NCBI GenBank assembly: GCA_002633005.1
Contig: NMRA01000074.1
Span: 361,275-425,274 of the forward strand
Source: Phoronis australis
Lineage: Eukaryota; Phoronida; Phoronidae
Direction: 5' to 3'
Length of the DNA stretch: 64,000 nt
Shown here: in pieces, positions 23,262 through 37,800 of the stretch
How positions within the stretch are numbered: the first letter of the stretch is position 1
Layout: each line of letters opens with the position of its first letter
Notes under the pieces: model-generated
What the model was told of the DNA's origin: nothing
What the model saw: the letters and a program-made list of their open reading frames with translations, nothing else
The model's database searches: none
Position numbers and translations under genes: made by a program

Positions 23262-23510
23262 GGTGAAAAGACATACAGGACCAGTTCGCAGAGGGACCAG
23301 ATTTACACTGACAGTACACAAAAACTCGGTCGTGGTACGTCACGAGACCAAAAGTACACCTGTGCTTATTATCCCTATAAAAATAGTCGATCTGTCGAGG
23401 GACCAAACAGTACTGGCTGAGATAAATAGTTTTTCAAAACACACTTTGGTGAAAAAACATCACAAGACTAGTTCACCGAGGGACCAGAAGTACACTGAAA
23501 CTCGATATCT
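23262..23510 (+). repeat. Degenerate direct repeat, about 185-bp spacing
   Basis: TGGTGAAAAGACAT..CCAGTTCGCAGAGGGACCAG at 23262 recurs as TGGTGAAAAAACATC..AGTTCACCGAGGGACCAG at 23447, with a partial GAGGGACCAAAC in between. This explains a 116-codon open frame here, which I do not call a gene. The rest of 21138-26133 holds only hAT-like ends and homopolymer stretches that I can see. Confidence 0.5.
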
Positions 23511-26133
23511 ACACAAATCAAGCTGACCTGGTCCGTCGCGAGATCTAAAGCGTACTTTGCAAAAACTTTTGAATTGAAAACTTCTCTCTAGACAATTTTT
23601 AATCCCCAGTGGTTGCTCATACGTGTAGTTTACACATCTGGTGGTCAACTGCTGCGAGAGGTTGTCTAGGAAGGGTTTTCGCACCGTTCTGTGGTACTCA
23701 TTGGAGGAAACAAGTGTTGAGTACAGATTTAACTACGCACTACGTGAAATAGATTTTGGATATGATGCAGATAGACTCAAGTGGAAATACAAACCNACTT
23801 CGTCAACTGCTGTGTCAATGAGCTTGTATGCCTCAATGTCAGCATCTCGTTTCGCAACTCAGTTGGCACTAAGCCCGCTGAGGTTACCAAGTCCATTCAA
23901 AAGACTTACAGCATGCGCAACTTAATTTGATCCGTTCATCATGGACTACTTCAAACCTTGACAATGTATCCCAGGACCCATTTGCATCTCTTGCAATTTT
24001 CGAAATAAACGTTCCAAATGTCTGAACGCTTGAAACCCGAAGTACTAACATCAAATAAATGCCCATGGGCATGGGCGTTTCGTCGAGTTTGCCTTTCTGT
24101 GGAAATTCCCAGTATAGAAAACGGCAGTAGTGATTATTGCAGGTAGAAAGACGGTAGGTGTTGAGGTCGACACTAGGGCTCCTTAGGAGGCCTATGACTG
24201 AACATCGCACGAGTCCCGCAAAACTTTGTTGTGAAAATACAGCCTCCCCGCAATTTCTGGTACTGTACACTGTTCGCGAATGCGGTCACTTTGTCAATGT
24301 GAGTGCCCCCTGGGTCATTCCTTGTATAGACATAACTTGTTAGAGTGCATCTTCAAACAGACTCGCGACCAGACCACGGCGTTCGCCACAATAGCAATTC
24401 TTCAGGAAACGAGTTTTTTTTTCAAAAGTATTTCATGTACATGTACACTGTATGATATTGCACAAGACAACTTTACTATGCGCCAGTTCGAGTTACAAAC
24501 GTGTGGGGTGTAATAGGATGATGACACGGCATGACAGATGAGGTAAAAACGTTGCACGTCAATTCGCCTGAATATCAAGGGTTGCGGCACCAAAGTATTT
24601 CTCCTAGTCAAATCAAAACACATCTTAGAGTAAAGAAAGTAGTTACCTAAAGAAATCAGCTATAGAGCTGCTCTTTCAGCGGTGGATCCATCTAAAATGC
24701 TTGGCTACTTCAGAAGTGTCGACGCCGGGAAGCGCGCGCACAATTGATCTCCGGGGTTTTGCCAATGAGCCACCAAGACTCGAAATGCGTTGATTTTCAC
24801 AGCAATTCACAGTGCAAAAACATATTTTCAGAGTGAACAACCCTCCCCCCTAATTTTTTTTCAAGTTGGTTTACTTGGGGTTTACACACGCTGGCAGTGC
24901 CTTTTTTGTTTTGCTGGAGACGTTTTTTTTAAATTTTTGGGTCCTCAGTGGCCCGAGGGGGGTTAAACCCCCNAACCCCCCCCCCCCCGTAAATCCGCCA
25001 TTGCGTGTCGGGCGGCGCTTTTCTGATCGGACAGCCTATCCATCAAATCATTGCTTTCATTCGTTCAAATTAGTTTTCAGAACTGATGATCTCACTTGTG
25101 CAACTGAGGTTGTCTGGCTCGTCAAAGCAACGGCGTACATACACTGTATGGTTTGGTCCAAAATCACTCAAAGAACATAAGTTTTACATATATGTAAATA
25201 ACGCGCGTCCTGTGTATGGTGTAAACGTAGGCCATTCCGCTAATTTATTTTCTACGTTCAGTTTTGTCGTCTAGAATGCATCAGACATTTTCCTTATGGG
25301 ATCTGTACTAAGATATCCCCTAAGCCATGGCAATTAATAAAACGTTACCGTTGTTTCAGTTCGCCGTTCCCCACCTTTTCGGTGAACGTGACTCTAAGTC
25401 ATCAGTGGTGGACCTAGGATATCACAAGGGGGCCCAACTTTTTGTCCAGCTGTAAGCATTTGCGCACAGCACCAAATGGGGGAAGGTCGGGAGGGAGGTT
25501 TGCCCCCATCCTGCCCGCCCAGGAAAAATTTCTGTTTTTTCCTCTAAAAGTCAAGCATTTTCCTTTATTCCTGAAGCATTATCCAAGAAAAAAAAATGAA
25601 AAAAGACACAGAGAACGTGTCAAACAGGAAAAACTGCAAATAACTTTCGTTTAGCACTGTGATAGAGTGTAATAACTGTAGTGTATATGGGTTTCTCTTG
25701 GTACCCGAGGATTATCATTGTTTCATTTATTGTTTTTCGCGGGCCTTGGGCCGAGTCTCCGGATTTTATACATATATGTATGTGATGTAGGCCTATATTG
25801 GTTTATTTTTCATGCGATACTTGGTGTAACTCCCAGGTCAAGGTGTTTCCCCGCGTGCCTTGTTTATTGAGCGTATGCACAACGTACATGTGACATTTCG
25901 AATGCTTTGCATTTGCATATCGATAGGCCTGTTGTTTTCATTCTCTTTTCACTAAGCCGTGTTCTATTACTGTTGCTATAGGTACATGATTACAGGCTCT
26001 GCTTGCAGCGGGCTGATCTGTATTGACTTTATTTGCATATGAACAACATTGCTGTATGTACATGTATAGTTTCTTGTGTGAGTGTGTGCGTGATTGTTCC
26101 AGGGGGAGCACATTTTCTCTAAGTATATTGATC

Positions 26134-27990
26134 ATGGCTAGCGTACGTTTGTTTTTAATGAACTGCAGGGGCCTTCAAAGTCTTTCCAAGCGCAGAGATG
26201 TTTTTAATTTTTTACATAATAAACAATTTTCTATATATTGTTTACAGGACACGCACTTTGTACCAACCGATGAACCTGTTGTAAAAGCACACACATTGAT
26301 TGATATTTACGGTCCCAATAATGACAATCCAATTTTTTATAAGGAGATTCAGCGCCACCTAGATAATTCTGATGGAACGCCTGTTGCTTTATGTGGGGAC
26401 TGGAACCTCGTCCAGACTTTTGAATTGGATTGCGTCATTAATAATCTAAACGCCAGACGCGAGGTTCTCGACATGAGAACAAAACACAATCTTATTGACC
26501 CCTGGCGTGTTGCCAATCCTTTTCTGAAGTCTTTCACGTGGAGGAAAACTAACCCTATGAAAAAAGCTAGGCTTGATTTTTTTTCTAATTTCGGAAGAGA
26601 TCCACGGGATGATATAGAGTCTACAGGGATAATTCCAGGGTATCGAAGTGATCATCATGCCATTACTATTGAAATTAAAATTACGGCCGAGGTCTATGGC
26701 GTTTTAACAATTCTTTATTAAAAGACTCTGACTTTGTTAATCGTTTTAAACAAGTTATAGACGAGAGTATTGTGGAGTATGCCGCTATACCCTATGACAG
26801 GCAAAATGTTCTACATATTCCCAAGCTGATCTGTGTCTAACCATTGATGATTCTATATTCTTCGAAATGTTGCTATTGAGGATCAGATCCGAAACTAAAT
26901 TGTATTCTAAAAAGAAACAATCTGAAACACGGAAAAAAGTAAAGTTTCTTGAAAATCAAATATCTTATCTTATCGACCTTAAGCTTCTGCAATATGTTTT
27001 TAGATGGTACAACAGAATCCTTAAAATACTCGCTTGATCTCCTGTACCAATTTCACAAATTCTCTGGTCTGAGACCAAATGTAGAAAAAACTCATTGTAT
27101 TTGGATAGGTCGAATGAGAGGAAGTGAATTGCGCTTGTGTCTAGAATTAAATTTATCTTGGCAAAAACAAAAATTTTCAATTCTGGTAGTCACATTTAGC
27201 ACAAATTTATCAGAAATTCCAGACTTAAAATACAATGTCAAAATACAAGAGATTTACCGAGATTTGACTTGTTGGTCCAGGAGATCGCTCACTACGCTAG
27301 GAAAAATAACCGTAGTTAAATCGTTTGTTTTGCCTAAATTAACGCACCTCCTGTTGTCATTACCTTCTCCATCAGACAAAGTTGTTGACTCTTTGAAAAA
27401 CGTTTTTTTTTCTAAATTTATTCGACAAAACAAAAATGACAGGATAGCTAGAAATATTATGATCCAAGATTTTTCCAACGGAGGCTGTAAAATGGTCCAT
27501 TTAAAAAGTTATATTAAGTTGTTAAAATTTACATGGTTCGTGAGAGTTGTGATGGCCAATCAATCTTCCTGGAAATTGATTGTTATGAAAAACCGCTTTT
27601 TAGGTGGAAAAAAACTTCTTCATGTTGGGGCCAAGTTTTATAGTCAATGCCCGGGAATGTTTAAGAATGTCTTTTGGAAAGAAGAATATAAATCGGTAAA
27701 TAAAACAACAAGAATGGATCAACTGAAATTTGAAATTTTCGGATGTAATAACTTCCTTTGTCAACAAAAACAGAAATAAAATAAAATCAAACACAAAATG
27801 AAACAATAGTATCCTTGGGAGGATCTGGATCGCCTTATTTAGTTTCAGATATATTTTCTACGTTTTGGAAAGAAGTATTTGAATTTGATCGTTTAATCCG
27901 GCAGTGCGAGGCAAAATTCTCCGAACTTGAAGCTTCCGGCGTATCTAGTGCTTATGGCCACCGTCTCCTCGATGGGTCCAGACTGATGCC
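26134..27990 (+). mobile_element. Decayed Tx1/L1-like LINE with internal deletions
   Basis: From 26134 a frame encodes an apurinic-type endonuclease: LFLMNCRGL at the start, YCLQDTHF, ALCGDWN, ARLDFF and YRSDHHAI. Part of the domain between DTHF and YGPN is missing. A frameshift near 26700 breaks the frame; the following frame continues with an LLKDSDFVNRFK-type stretch. After a segment ending LENQISYL the sequence jumps at about 26975-26995 to FLDGTTES, which in intact elements follows the catalytic YADD box. The fingers and palm of reverse transcriptase, including the active site, are therefore gone. The thumb region (SGLRPNVEKT, LTTLGKITVVKSFVLPKL) runs to about 27780 and traces continue to about 27990. 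No long poly(A) or target-site duplication was recognised. It is a dead copy and encodes no working protein. Confidence 0.85.
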
Positions 27991-28009
27991 GGGTGTATAC
28001 TGACTCGGC

Positions 28010-28832
28010 AACAGGTCTAGTTGTGAACTCGAAACAAACAAAAAAGAACGTTAGTAAACGATTAAAATTGCGCGAATAACTATTTTTGTTTACTAATATA
28101 TAGCTTGTCCGGTGCAAATATGTTTCAGCATGTGAAGATGTGCCAAGACTGAAACTTCTTAGTCCTAGCAATGCCTGAATGCCGGTTCGCCGACAAATTT
28201 GCAATATAGGCATAGTCAGGGTCTCATAAAATCGGTCTCGTAGTATACTTTACCGTGAGAGCTTTCTATTACTGTTACTAACGAGGACATGAAAGCCATC
28301 AAGGATTCAGAGAACACTTCAGAGTTTATAGGGGTTTGCCAACCCTAATATTGTGAATTCGGAAGTGACGCATAATGCCCGGCACGGTGCAGCACGCATT
28401 TGTGACTTGCCTTTGGTCGGAATCGTAATATGGTAAGGAATATTTATTTCACAAATTTTACGACTAAAAGTCATAATTCGATTTTAATTTTTAGCCATCT
28501 AAAATGACGAAATGTATTGTCATTCAGTCCACGCGGCGACAGGCCAGCGAAAACTCTAGTTGATGAATATATAGGCTGAGCGCTTGGCCACACGATGACT
28601 GTGAGGCAGAGAGAGTAGAGTAGATGAGGGCCAAGCCCTCGGACAGCTTCGCAAAATCGGTGGAGCTCGCCTTCTGTCCTTGCTGTTGTTGATGTGGACG
28701 TGGATCGAGCGGTAGGACCTGGTAGGCTGCTGGTGGTGGTGGCGTTCTTCTTGACACGAGAGACAACTCACGGTTTGATATTTTTTAAAAAGAGTAGTTC
28801 CTATTTTCGACAAATAGTGCCGCTAAAACATC
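28010..28832. promoter_or_regulatory. KLHL18 upstream region and 5' UTR
   Basis: No coding potential is recognised here. The last 300 bp before the start codon at 28833 contain a CpG- and GC-enriched stretch (about 28520-28760) compared with the AT-rich flanks, consistent with a promoter and 5' UTR. No TATA box in a convincing place. Assignment is by position. Confidence 0.4.
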
Positions 28833-31800
28833 ATGGCGGAAAAAGAAGCGTTCACGATTTTCACAAATACCCAGTTACCAGGGAATGCTTTTCCGTTGAT
28901 GGAAGACATTCGAAGACAAGGAAAGCTGTGTGATGTCACACTCAAGGTTTATTGAGTAGCAATCTAAAATTGGTTTCATTTCGTAAATTCTTGCTGTTTT
29001 ACTGGATCCAGTACTGTTGTGGAAACTTGTCTTCATTCTAACGTAATTGAGTTGTCAACAAAATCTGGGCTGGGATCATGACTCGCTCACCTGCTCACTC
29101 CAGATGAAATCGTTATCAACCAACTCGTTATGGGCATCACTTATTAAAAACCACGTTTGTCAGTTATTCATCAAGCAGCAAAAGTACTCAAAAAGTCCAC
29201 ATCACTTGGTTTATAGCCAACTCATTAAAAATTATCACCAAAATGATGTCACAGAAAATGCCACACTTCTTCATGGCAGACCTGCCATAATTTTTCTGAC
29301 TTGTGTGTTTTTGTAGTTTGTTAGTTGTATGTTAATGAATTCCTTTACTTAACTCCAATTCTTAATAGTCTTTCATTGTGTAGCATTATTTCATGTATCT
29401 GCAATGGTGAGCTGCATGTGTCAGGTGGTGCAGATAAGACAGTTATACTTAAATCTTATGCTGACAATTCATTGAGTTGCAGAGACTCAAAGTTAAACAT
29501 CTCAAACACAAAAAATATCATCTGAGCATGCACTGTATATAGTCACTGATCGTCTGCACACTATAGTCAAGTCAGCGCTAACATTTACGCAGGGTGCAGA
29601 ACAGTGTGGAATTATTACTCCGTAATCTTGTAAAATTATTCATCAAGTCTCATTTTGATAACCAGTTTTCTCCACTGAATAATAGGAATCAAACTGGTTC
29701 TCAAAGAGCTGTCAAATTTTATTGTATTTCAGGTTGGTAGTAGTCGGTTCGCCGCTCACCGCTTAGTGCTGGCTTCAACTGTACCATACTTCTACGCCAT
29801 GTTCACTCACGACATGGTGGAGTCTAAACAGGAAGAGATCAGCATGCAGGGTATTGAGTCAAAGTAGGTTATGGTATAGTTATAATTCTTCAATTATTTC
29901 GCAAAAAATAGTCTAATTTGTCATTTTTCAAATGGTGATATTCTTGCTGTAATGAAAACGTATCGAGTGCTGTTTTATCCACCGCCGTGGCGCAGGTCAA
30001 CGAGATAATTAACTTTTTTCCTATTTTTTATTTCTCTTGAAAATGTTGACATTGTATGTGAAATTTATACAGTCTTGTGTCGGTGGTAATATGTGAAGAA
30101 GTCACATTGTGAACACAATTGTGAATAAGATGTGTTATAGAGTGTGAGGGTAGACTCAAGATGTTAACCTTATTCCGTCGAAGAAACAAACTTTTGATAA
30201 AACTGGTGCCAGCCTGTTGCCTACTTAAATGAAATGTGGTTTCTGGGCTTGGAATTTGGAAAGAATGGTCAGTTCTTTATTGGTCAGTACTGTTCTCGGC
30301 ACATAAGATTAGCCGCATCTTCTTGTTCACACAAAGAGCATTGTGATGGTCCGGTCAGACTGAGTGGAGAGTTTTTGTACAAGTAGCTTGTGCTTGCAGT
30401 TTCGTGTTAGTTGTTATGAGTGTCAGCCATGTTTTTCGAGTCCAGTACCATGTTTGGCAGTCTGTGAGCTGTGTTGGTGAACTGAGTTCATCAAACCTGT
30501 GAGCTATGTTTATAAATGAAATAGCTATTGTTATGATTGCGGCAGCTGTGTTGTTCGGGTATCCTGTCGAGAGGTTTATAGGATATCCGTCCTCCGCACC
30601 ATCTGGCCACTGGAAATATGTAGTTTTCAAAGTTATTTAAAGAATTCCAATCACAGATGTTTTCTCTTTTCGTCGAAGTTATGGCAGAATCTGAGGAGAC
30701 CACTGGCAGATGAAAAAATAGCCCAAAACAATTTTTGCTCTGAAATATTAGTGATTTTCTACTAGCAGAAGTTTTATCATATTTTTTGAAAATTTACTGA
30801 AATTGTATGATCTGTTATGAAGGAACCCAATCTTCCAGTATCCATTTCATATGCAGTGTCTCCCTTTGTCTGTAAAGTCAATTTGTAGTGACCATTTGCT
30901 TAACTGTTCAACTTCCTTTTCAGTGCCTTGTCAGCCCTCATAAACTACGCCTACAGTGGACGTGTACAGATTGACAGTTCAAATGTCCAGTCCATTCTGC
31001 ATGGAGCTAGTTTTCTACAACTACAGGAAGTGAAAGAGGCTTGTGCCAACTTTCTGAAGAGCCGGTAGGAGCTTTTTGAATTATAGTGTTGATATGGAGA
31101 GTGGTGCAAAGTCTTGTTATATCGCTACATAAGCCCAAAAGTCTGTTTATTTAGTAATAGCTTTATTGTGCAAACTGTTGTAAAAACAGAGCAAACAGTG
31201 ATGTTTTTGTTTATTTTTGTTAGAAATATTTTTTCCAAATAAAATTTCCTCCCATTTTGTAGGATCTACATTTTCATGACGGAGAATTCTTATGTTTCAA
31301 TATAGGTTAATTTCTTAATTTCCATTCATGAGGGTGACAAATGCATAAGCAGGTTGTTTTGTTGAACAAGACAGGACATGAGATGAACAGTAAGCTCAAT
31401 TTGATCATTGGTAACATGAAAATAGTATTGGAAACATGTTGTTAATTAGCAGTCAGTGTGCTTAGTCAATTACCATTTGTATGTTGGTTGAGATCCTTTT
31501 GCCTAAGTTCTTCTTTCATTTGTAGACTACACCCGACCAACTGTATTGGAATCCGAGGCTTATCTGAGCAGCTAATGTGTCCAAAATTGACTGAGGCCTG
31601 CAACAGATTCATCCAGAAGTACTTCACCGAAGTTTCCAAGACTGACGAGTTTCTGGCCCTGGAGAAGGACGATGTACTGGATATTGTCTGTAGAGATGAG
31701 CTTTACGTGAACTCGGAGGAGCAGGTAGTGAAATTCACTAGGCGGCACTAGTAACTCAATGGTCAGTCTGTGGAACTGCTAACGTTTAGGTCACGTGTTG

Positions 31801-34800
31801 CACTTATTTCTACATTATTGGGTTGGTAGGTTAGCATGATGAATATCCCACATCCTCTCCCACAGCTAGGAGTACTGAGATTGATCACATTGTCGTGATG
31901 TGAATTCTTTATAGTGAATGTCCTGAGTTCCGTTTGACATGTGGTCTACCTTTGCTATCTACCTGACACCTATGTGCCAGTTTTGTGACTATTAGTCACA
32001 AAACAGAAGAGCTTTAACATCAATTACTGTTCACTGCATTCACTGTGCCATCGTAAAACAAATAGATCCCAATTGACTGGTCCCCAAAATTAGGGCATGG
32101 ACGTTCAAACAAAGGTGGGCATTAACTGGGATAAATACAACACAATATCATGTTTGCTTTCTTTGGACAGTTACGCACAATTGCAAATGTATCCAATAAG
32201 AAAATGTCACTGCTTCATCCAGTATGTTATCTAGGGGCTTGATTATGGCTGTGTTGTTTCACTGCAGCAATTTTGTGTAACTCCAGAGGTTTGATAACAT
32301 AAGGTGATTCTCACGAACTGTAAAATTCTTGTGTCTATTCATGAGATTGCATTGTTGGCCAGGTTTTCCAAGCAGTTCTGTCGTGGATCAAGCACACAAG
32401 TGATACACGTTGCCAGCACCTAGCTGATCTCATGGTACATGTCCGTCTGCCTCTCTTGACACCTCACTTCCTGTCTGATAACGTGGCCCAAGAAGAGCTT
32501 GTGAAGACCTGTTTACGATGTCGGTGAGTAAAGAAACTCTTATTTATTGAGCACATAAATAGCAGGGATCAGTAGTTTTCCCTTAAAATTACTTTAAAAA
32601 TTCTCCATATTAGGCAGTTATTTTTCCTCAAGGTCGGAGCTTAAATCAAAATTTTAGAAACATTGAATTTTGGCCATCTCAAAAAATTAGATCAACGTTT
32701 TACAATCAATCACTTTGACGTTTAGCAGTACGGCGAGTCATGAAAACATTGCATCAGCAACTATTTTCAACGATTTTACAAATTGCCACGCCAATTTTCA
32801 TACTCTGTTGGCACACAAAATGCAGTGTTCCATATTTGAGAAATCTGATGATGGGAAATACGATGAACATGAAAATGACCAGCTCGTTCATCAGTCAACA
32901 TGGGGCAGAATTATGACATCTGTTGTATGCAGTGGCAGTTCTAAAGTTTTGTCATTAGGGGTCTCACGCCGGCGGCGCTCTTTTGGTTTTTTGGTGATAA
33001 GCGCATGTTTTGGTCTTGTCCCTTGGGGTCACCGTGGTAGTTAAACCCCGTGAACAACCCACCCCCTACAGCTGGTTTGCATATTATATCCTTGTTATCG
33101 TATGTGCTAGGCTATGCATATTTTAACTCATGACAGTTTGCTGCTATCCCTTGAGTGTAGTGAGCTGTGACTAGCTTGATACTAATAAATCTTGGCCTGT
33201 CTATTCACAGCCAGTCTTTTGTTGGAACTGGCTTTGTCATCTGGATGGTAGTTTTCTGGCTAATAGATTTGCTGGATGTGGTCAGGCCTTGCTTGATCCT
33301 GTGAATTGCACGACACTTGGCTGTTGTGCTTACCCGCAATGCTCCAATAGATGTCGTAGCATTTTTACAGCCTTGCTTTGGTGCCATTGGAGTTTCTCAC
33401 ATTATTGGTTGGTGTCTTGATTTTTATATCAAGTTTCCTTATCTGCATCATTCAGCATTCTAATGCCGGTGAAATTTCACTGTAGTAGTGCTGTGGGCTT
33501 CAGCTCTGATGACAGAAAGTTGGATTAAGTTAATAAGTATTGGTGGATGCATGATGTTTTCTGACAGGATCCTCCGAATCAGTGCAATGTTTCGAAAACG
33601 AGGCCAATGATTCAATGCATTTTTCCTATCTCTGGAACAAAGGAGAGTTCCTTGCGACACTTTCGTATTACTTAAACTGAAATTCTCTACATCAATGGTC
33701 AGTTAATATGAAGTGTGCAAAATGACCTCTTTGTCTTCAGTGATCTGCTGGATGAAGCTAAGGATTATCATCTCATGCCGGAGAGACGGGCGCAGTTGCG
33801 TACCTTCAAGACACGTCCTCGCTGCTGCACTGACATCATTGGAGTGATATATGCTGTGGGTGGCCTCACCTCTTCAGGTACGTACAAGTACTTAGTTGAA
33901 ACAAAATTTAACCATGCTTCAAAGGGTTACTATTGAAGTCACTGCTAACGTGATAATTGATCTGCTACAAAAAACTATTTTAGATGAGTGTTCATGGTAT
34001 TGTTTGCTATTGTCGCTCGCAGTTCTTATAGTTATCTATCGGAACGGTCGGGTTCCTACTACGGATGTTCACTGGTGAGGTGTGTGGCTTTATCATGTTG
34101 GATTCGCAAGTATAAGTAGAAATGCAGTCACATCGCATTGCCAAACATTTGCAGGTTTTGGGTATTGTTCCCATTCAAGTATACATGGGGGTATTTTGTC
34201 ACTGGAAACTTAAACAAAATTATATATGACTGTTTCGATTAAATATTGTTCGTCTGCAATGTATGTACCCATTGTGTGCTCCAGGGGAGTATAGGAAGAT
34301 TGACCAGGTCCGTAGTCCAGTAATAATTTCCAAAGGGATTTTGTAAATTCAAAGTGCCACCCAAAATGTGGCCTAATTATTCTTATTATTTTAAATTTGT
34401 CACCTTAATTTTACTTGACTGGGTCCAAATTGTCAAAATGACATCATACTAAACAAGCCTATAGTCACAAGATGCTAAGATTGAAATCTCATGTTTTCTT
34501 GCAGGTGATTCTATAAGTACAGTGGAGTACTTCAACTCCCAGGCATGCAAATGGCAGTTGGGTGCTCCAATGAGTACCTTACGAAGCAGAGTGGGCGTGG
34601 CTGTATTGAATGGTACGATTTTTTTCTTGTTTTGACACCATTTTGATTAAATGTTGGGACTGGCAGTTGAAGTTTGGCAATAATGCTTGTGCACTTGTGA
34701 TGCTGATCGTTTTACTTTAGGTTCATATTATTCGTAGACAAATTTTGTTGAGCACCCGACAACGTTCATAAGAATTTGTATTCTTGTAACCCTGTGTCAT

Positions 34801-37800
34801 TTTATTTCTGTCTGATGATGCAACAAGAACAGTTTTGAAGTAAAGCTGTAATTTTAATCATTTGTTTTCTTATGTTTTTTGGCCTGTTGCCTGTATTGTT
34901 TTGTTGCGAACGACAGTCAAAGGTACATAGAGCTCAAGCAAATATCGTTGAAAGGTATAGATTGTGAACATTGTGTGTTTTCAACAAATTTGGTCTCTTT
35001 TTAGGTTTTAAGTAAATGTTTTTAAAGTTTGTTAGTGCTGAAATTGAAATACTGGAGTGCTGAGTTTCCTGTCATGTAATGTTTTTAGTAGCTTTCAAAA
35101 TGGTCACATGTAGGTATAAGCTATGGACCAAATAAGGACCTACTGTTACAATAGATTGATGTAAGGGCACTTAACATTCCAACTGTTGAACTGCATTATA
35201 ATGTACCCTGATTTATTTGCTAGTAGTATCCTATTCCAAATATGTGGCTATAAAGTCACATTCTGTCCAAGAACTTAACTTTAGATTAAGACCATATGAT
35301 ACCGCTATAAAATTAGTCTCGATTTGTTTAATTTCTCAGATGAGAAGGGATTCCTGAGTTTAGAAAGACCACGCTTGGTGCATAAAATGACACGCCATGA
35401 CAAGCCAACTTATAGTGCCTGATCTTAAGCAATAACAATGACATGTCATGACAAGCCAACTTGTAGTGCCCTTTATCAACCAATAACAAAGTCTCATTTG
35501 TTTCGAAGCCCTGAAGTCATCTCCAATTTGACTAAGTAGCAATTTGAGTCAATTTCATAACCACGGTAAGTGGTGGAAATCAGAAGTTCTTTTCTGTGAT
35601 GGAAGCCAGGTTTAGAGTAGCTCCAAATTACATTGGTACCTCAGTAAAATATGTTTTACGTGCTAGGCAAGCTGTATGCCATTGGAGGTTATGACGGCCA
35701 CGATAGGCTCAGTACGGTGGAGGTGTACGACATGGAAAACAAGAAGTGGGATGTTGTGTCACCTATGACGTGTAAACGAAGGTAAAGTGAATGATCTCAA
35801 TAACCATTAAGAAGTATGCTGAAATTTGCCCAACTATGGAACATCATATCTCACAAATGACTGACTGAATGATATGAAACTTTCAGATAGTATGCTCTTG
35901 TGCACTGTTGTTTGTAACTTTGTCAGCAATTGTTTTCAAGTTAATCCTTTTTAGCATGAGGGTCCTTATCAACGAGTCTGTACATTTAGTAAATTATGTA
36001 CAAAACTATAGAATTTAATTTGGCAATTAAAAGAAGGTTGCATTCGTAACAAACCAATAAGATCAATAATATGACGTAATTTTTATATGAAAGAAATTAA
36101 TATTCAAAATGAAATCTCAAAAACGCTATCAGATAGTTTTCGCTTTATTTTATTCAACTTGAATTTTTGTGTAAAAATTAATATAACTCCTCCAAAAATT
36201 GCAATTTTGTCATCAGGTGAGTTTGTAGCTGGTTAAACTATTCTTAGATGAATATTAGTTATTTTTTCTCAGCAATTTTGATTTCAGTTTGTCATAACCT
36301 GTAATGATGGTTCTCCCTCACTTTGCAGTGCACTAGGGGCTACCAGTCTCGACGGTAAAGTCTATGTGTGTGGCGGCTATGACGGCGTCACCTCTCTTAG
36401 TTCCGTCGAATGTTATTACCCCGATGACGACTTGTAAGTATATTTTCTTCCATTTTATAGTCAGTTGAAACGTGATGGGTGACCACACAGTTTAGCTTTC
36501 ATCAAAACAGAAGGGTGAGCATTCAAATTTCTGAAATTTTTCTATTTTAAAATTATATTTGGCAGTGTGCCATGTTTAAAAAGCTCTGAGTTATGTTTGA
36601 AAAGCCCCGAGCAATGTTTGAAAAGCTCTGAGCCATGTTTGAAAAGTTCTGAGCCATGTTTGAAAAGTGATTTTTTCTGCTTCTAAGAACCCTGATTGAG
36701 CAGTGTCCGTCTGTAGTGAGGATAACTTGCAGACAGGCAGCTCACATCCTGAGGGGGTGTAGGACTACTTTATCACTATTGTTGGGTTATGTAACTTCCA
36801 GATATGATAAATCCAATATTAGATTCATCACATTTCAACTGATAATCATTCTCACTGTGGAATAGGAAGTTAAGGTATTAACTCATTCTTTGCACAGTGA
36901 TTTAACAATTCTTAAGAATTAAGTGATCTAATTGAAGTAATTATTATTTTTATTATAATATTGTAAATAAGTTATTATATATCAATATTATATTATTATT
37001 ATTATTGTTGTTGTTGTTATTCTGTTAAAGGCAAAAACAGGGTTTAATGTTTGAAATGACTTTCAAAGGAAATGCATACTTTATTATCTTTGATGTCAGT
37101 TCCTTCAAGTTGACAGAATGGTTTCTGGTTTTTGCCACTAGGTGGATAATGGTGTCTAACATGACAAAGCACCGCAGTGCCGCTGGTGTGACAGTGTTTG
37201 ACGGACAGATATATGCACTGGGAGGACATGATGGGCTGTCTATATTTGACTCTGTGAGTTGGCTGAAGTCATGTGTCGTGTCTTATCTAACAACTTTGCT
37301 CTGAACATTGTCTCTGTCTGTGGAAATTACAGAAAAATGTGATCAAGTCACGTGCAATGGTAGTGAAGCCTGGCATACCTAAAGGAACAAATGTACAAAC
37401 TAGAAGAACTGCATTGGAACTTTGTCTGAATTAAACAAAAATATGACTTGTGCATATCTGACTTATGTGAGTTTGCTCTACTAGTCTTTTCCATTCCCCC
37501 CAGTCTTAAGTCATCTGTATTGTAATAAATTGATTTGGTTTTAGCAGACTTTGGTTTCAATGAAAGTTTTAGAAAAGTCGCCAGAGGTTTGTTTTAACAT
37601 GAGTTTGATTTATAGACTTGTTTAAAATCATGAGCTATAGCAGGAAGTGTCGTCTGGATAATCTTCATTCTTCATTTTGTTGCAGGTTGAATGTTACAAC
37701 AATTCTAATGGAAGCTGGACACAGGTGACTCCTATGTTGACCAAAAGGTGTCGCCTTGGCGTGGCAGCTCTCAATGGCCGCCTCTATGCTGCGGGTGGTT

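Noticed and set aside
23176-23526. 116-codon basic frame as a gene
   Set aside because: The DNA is a degenerate direct repeat and the frame is a by-product of the repeat.
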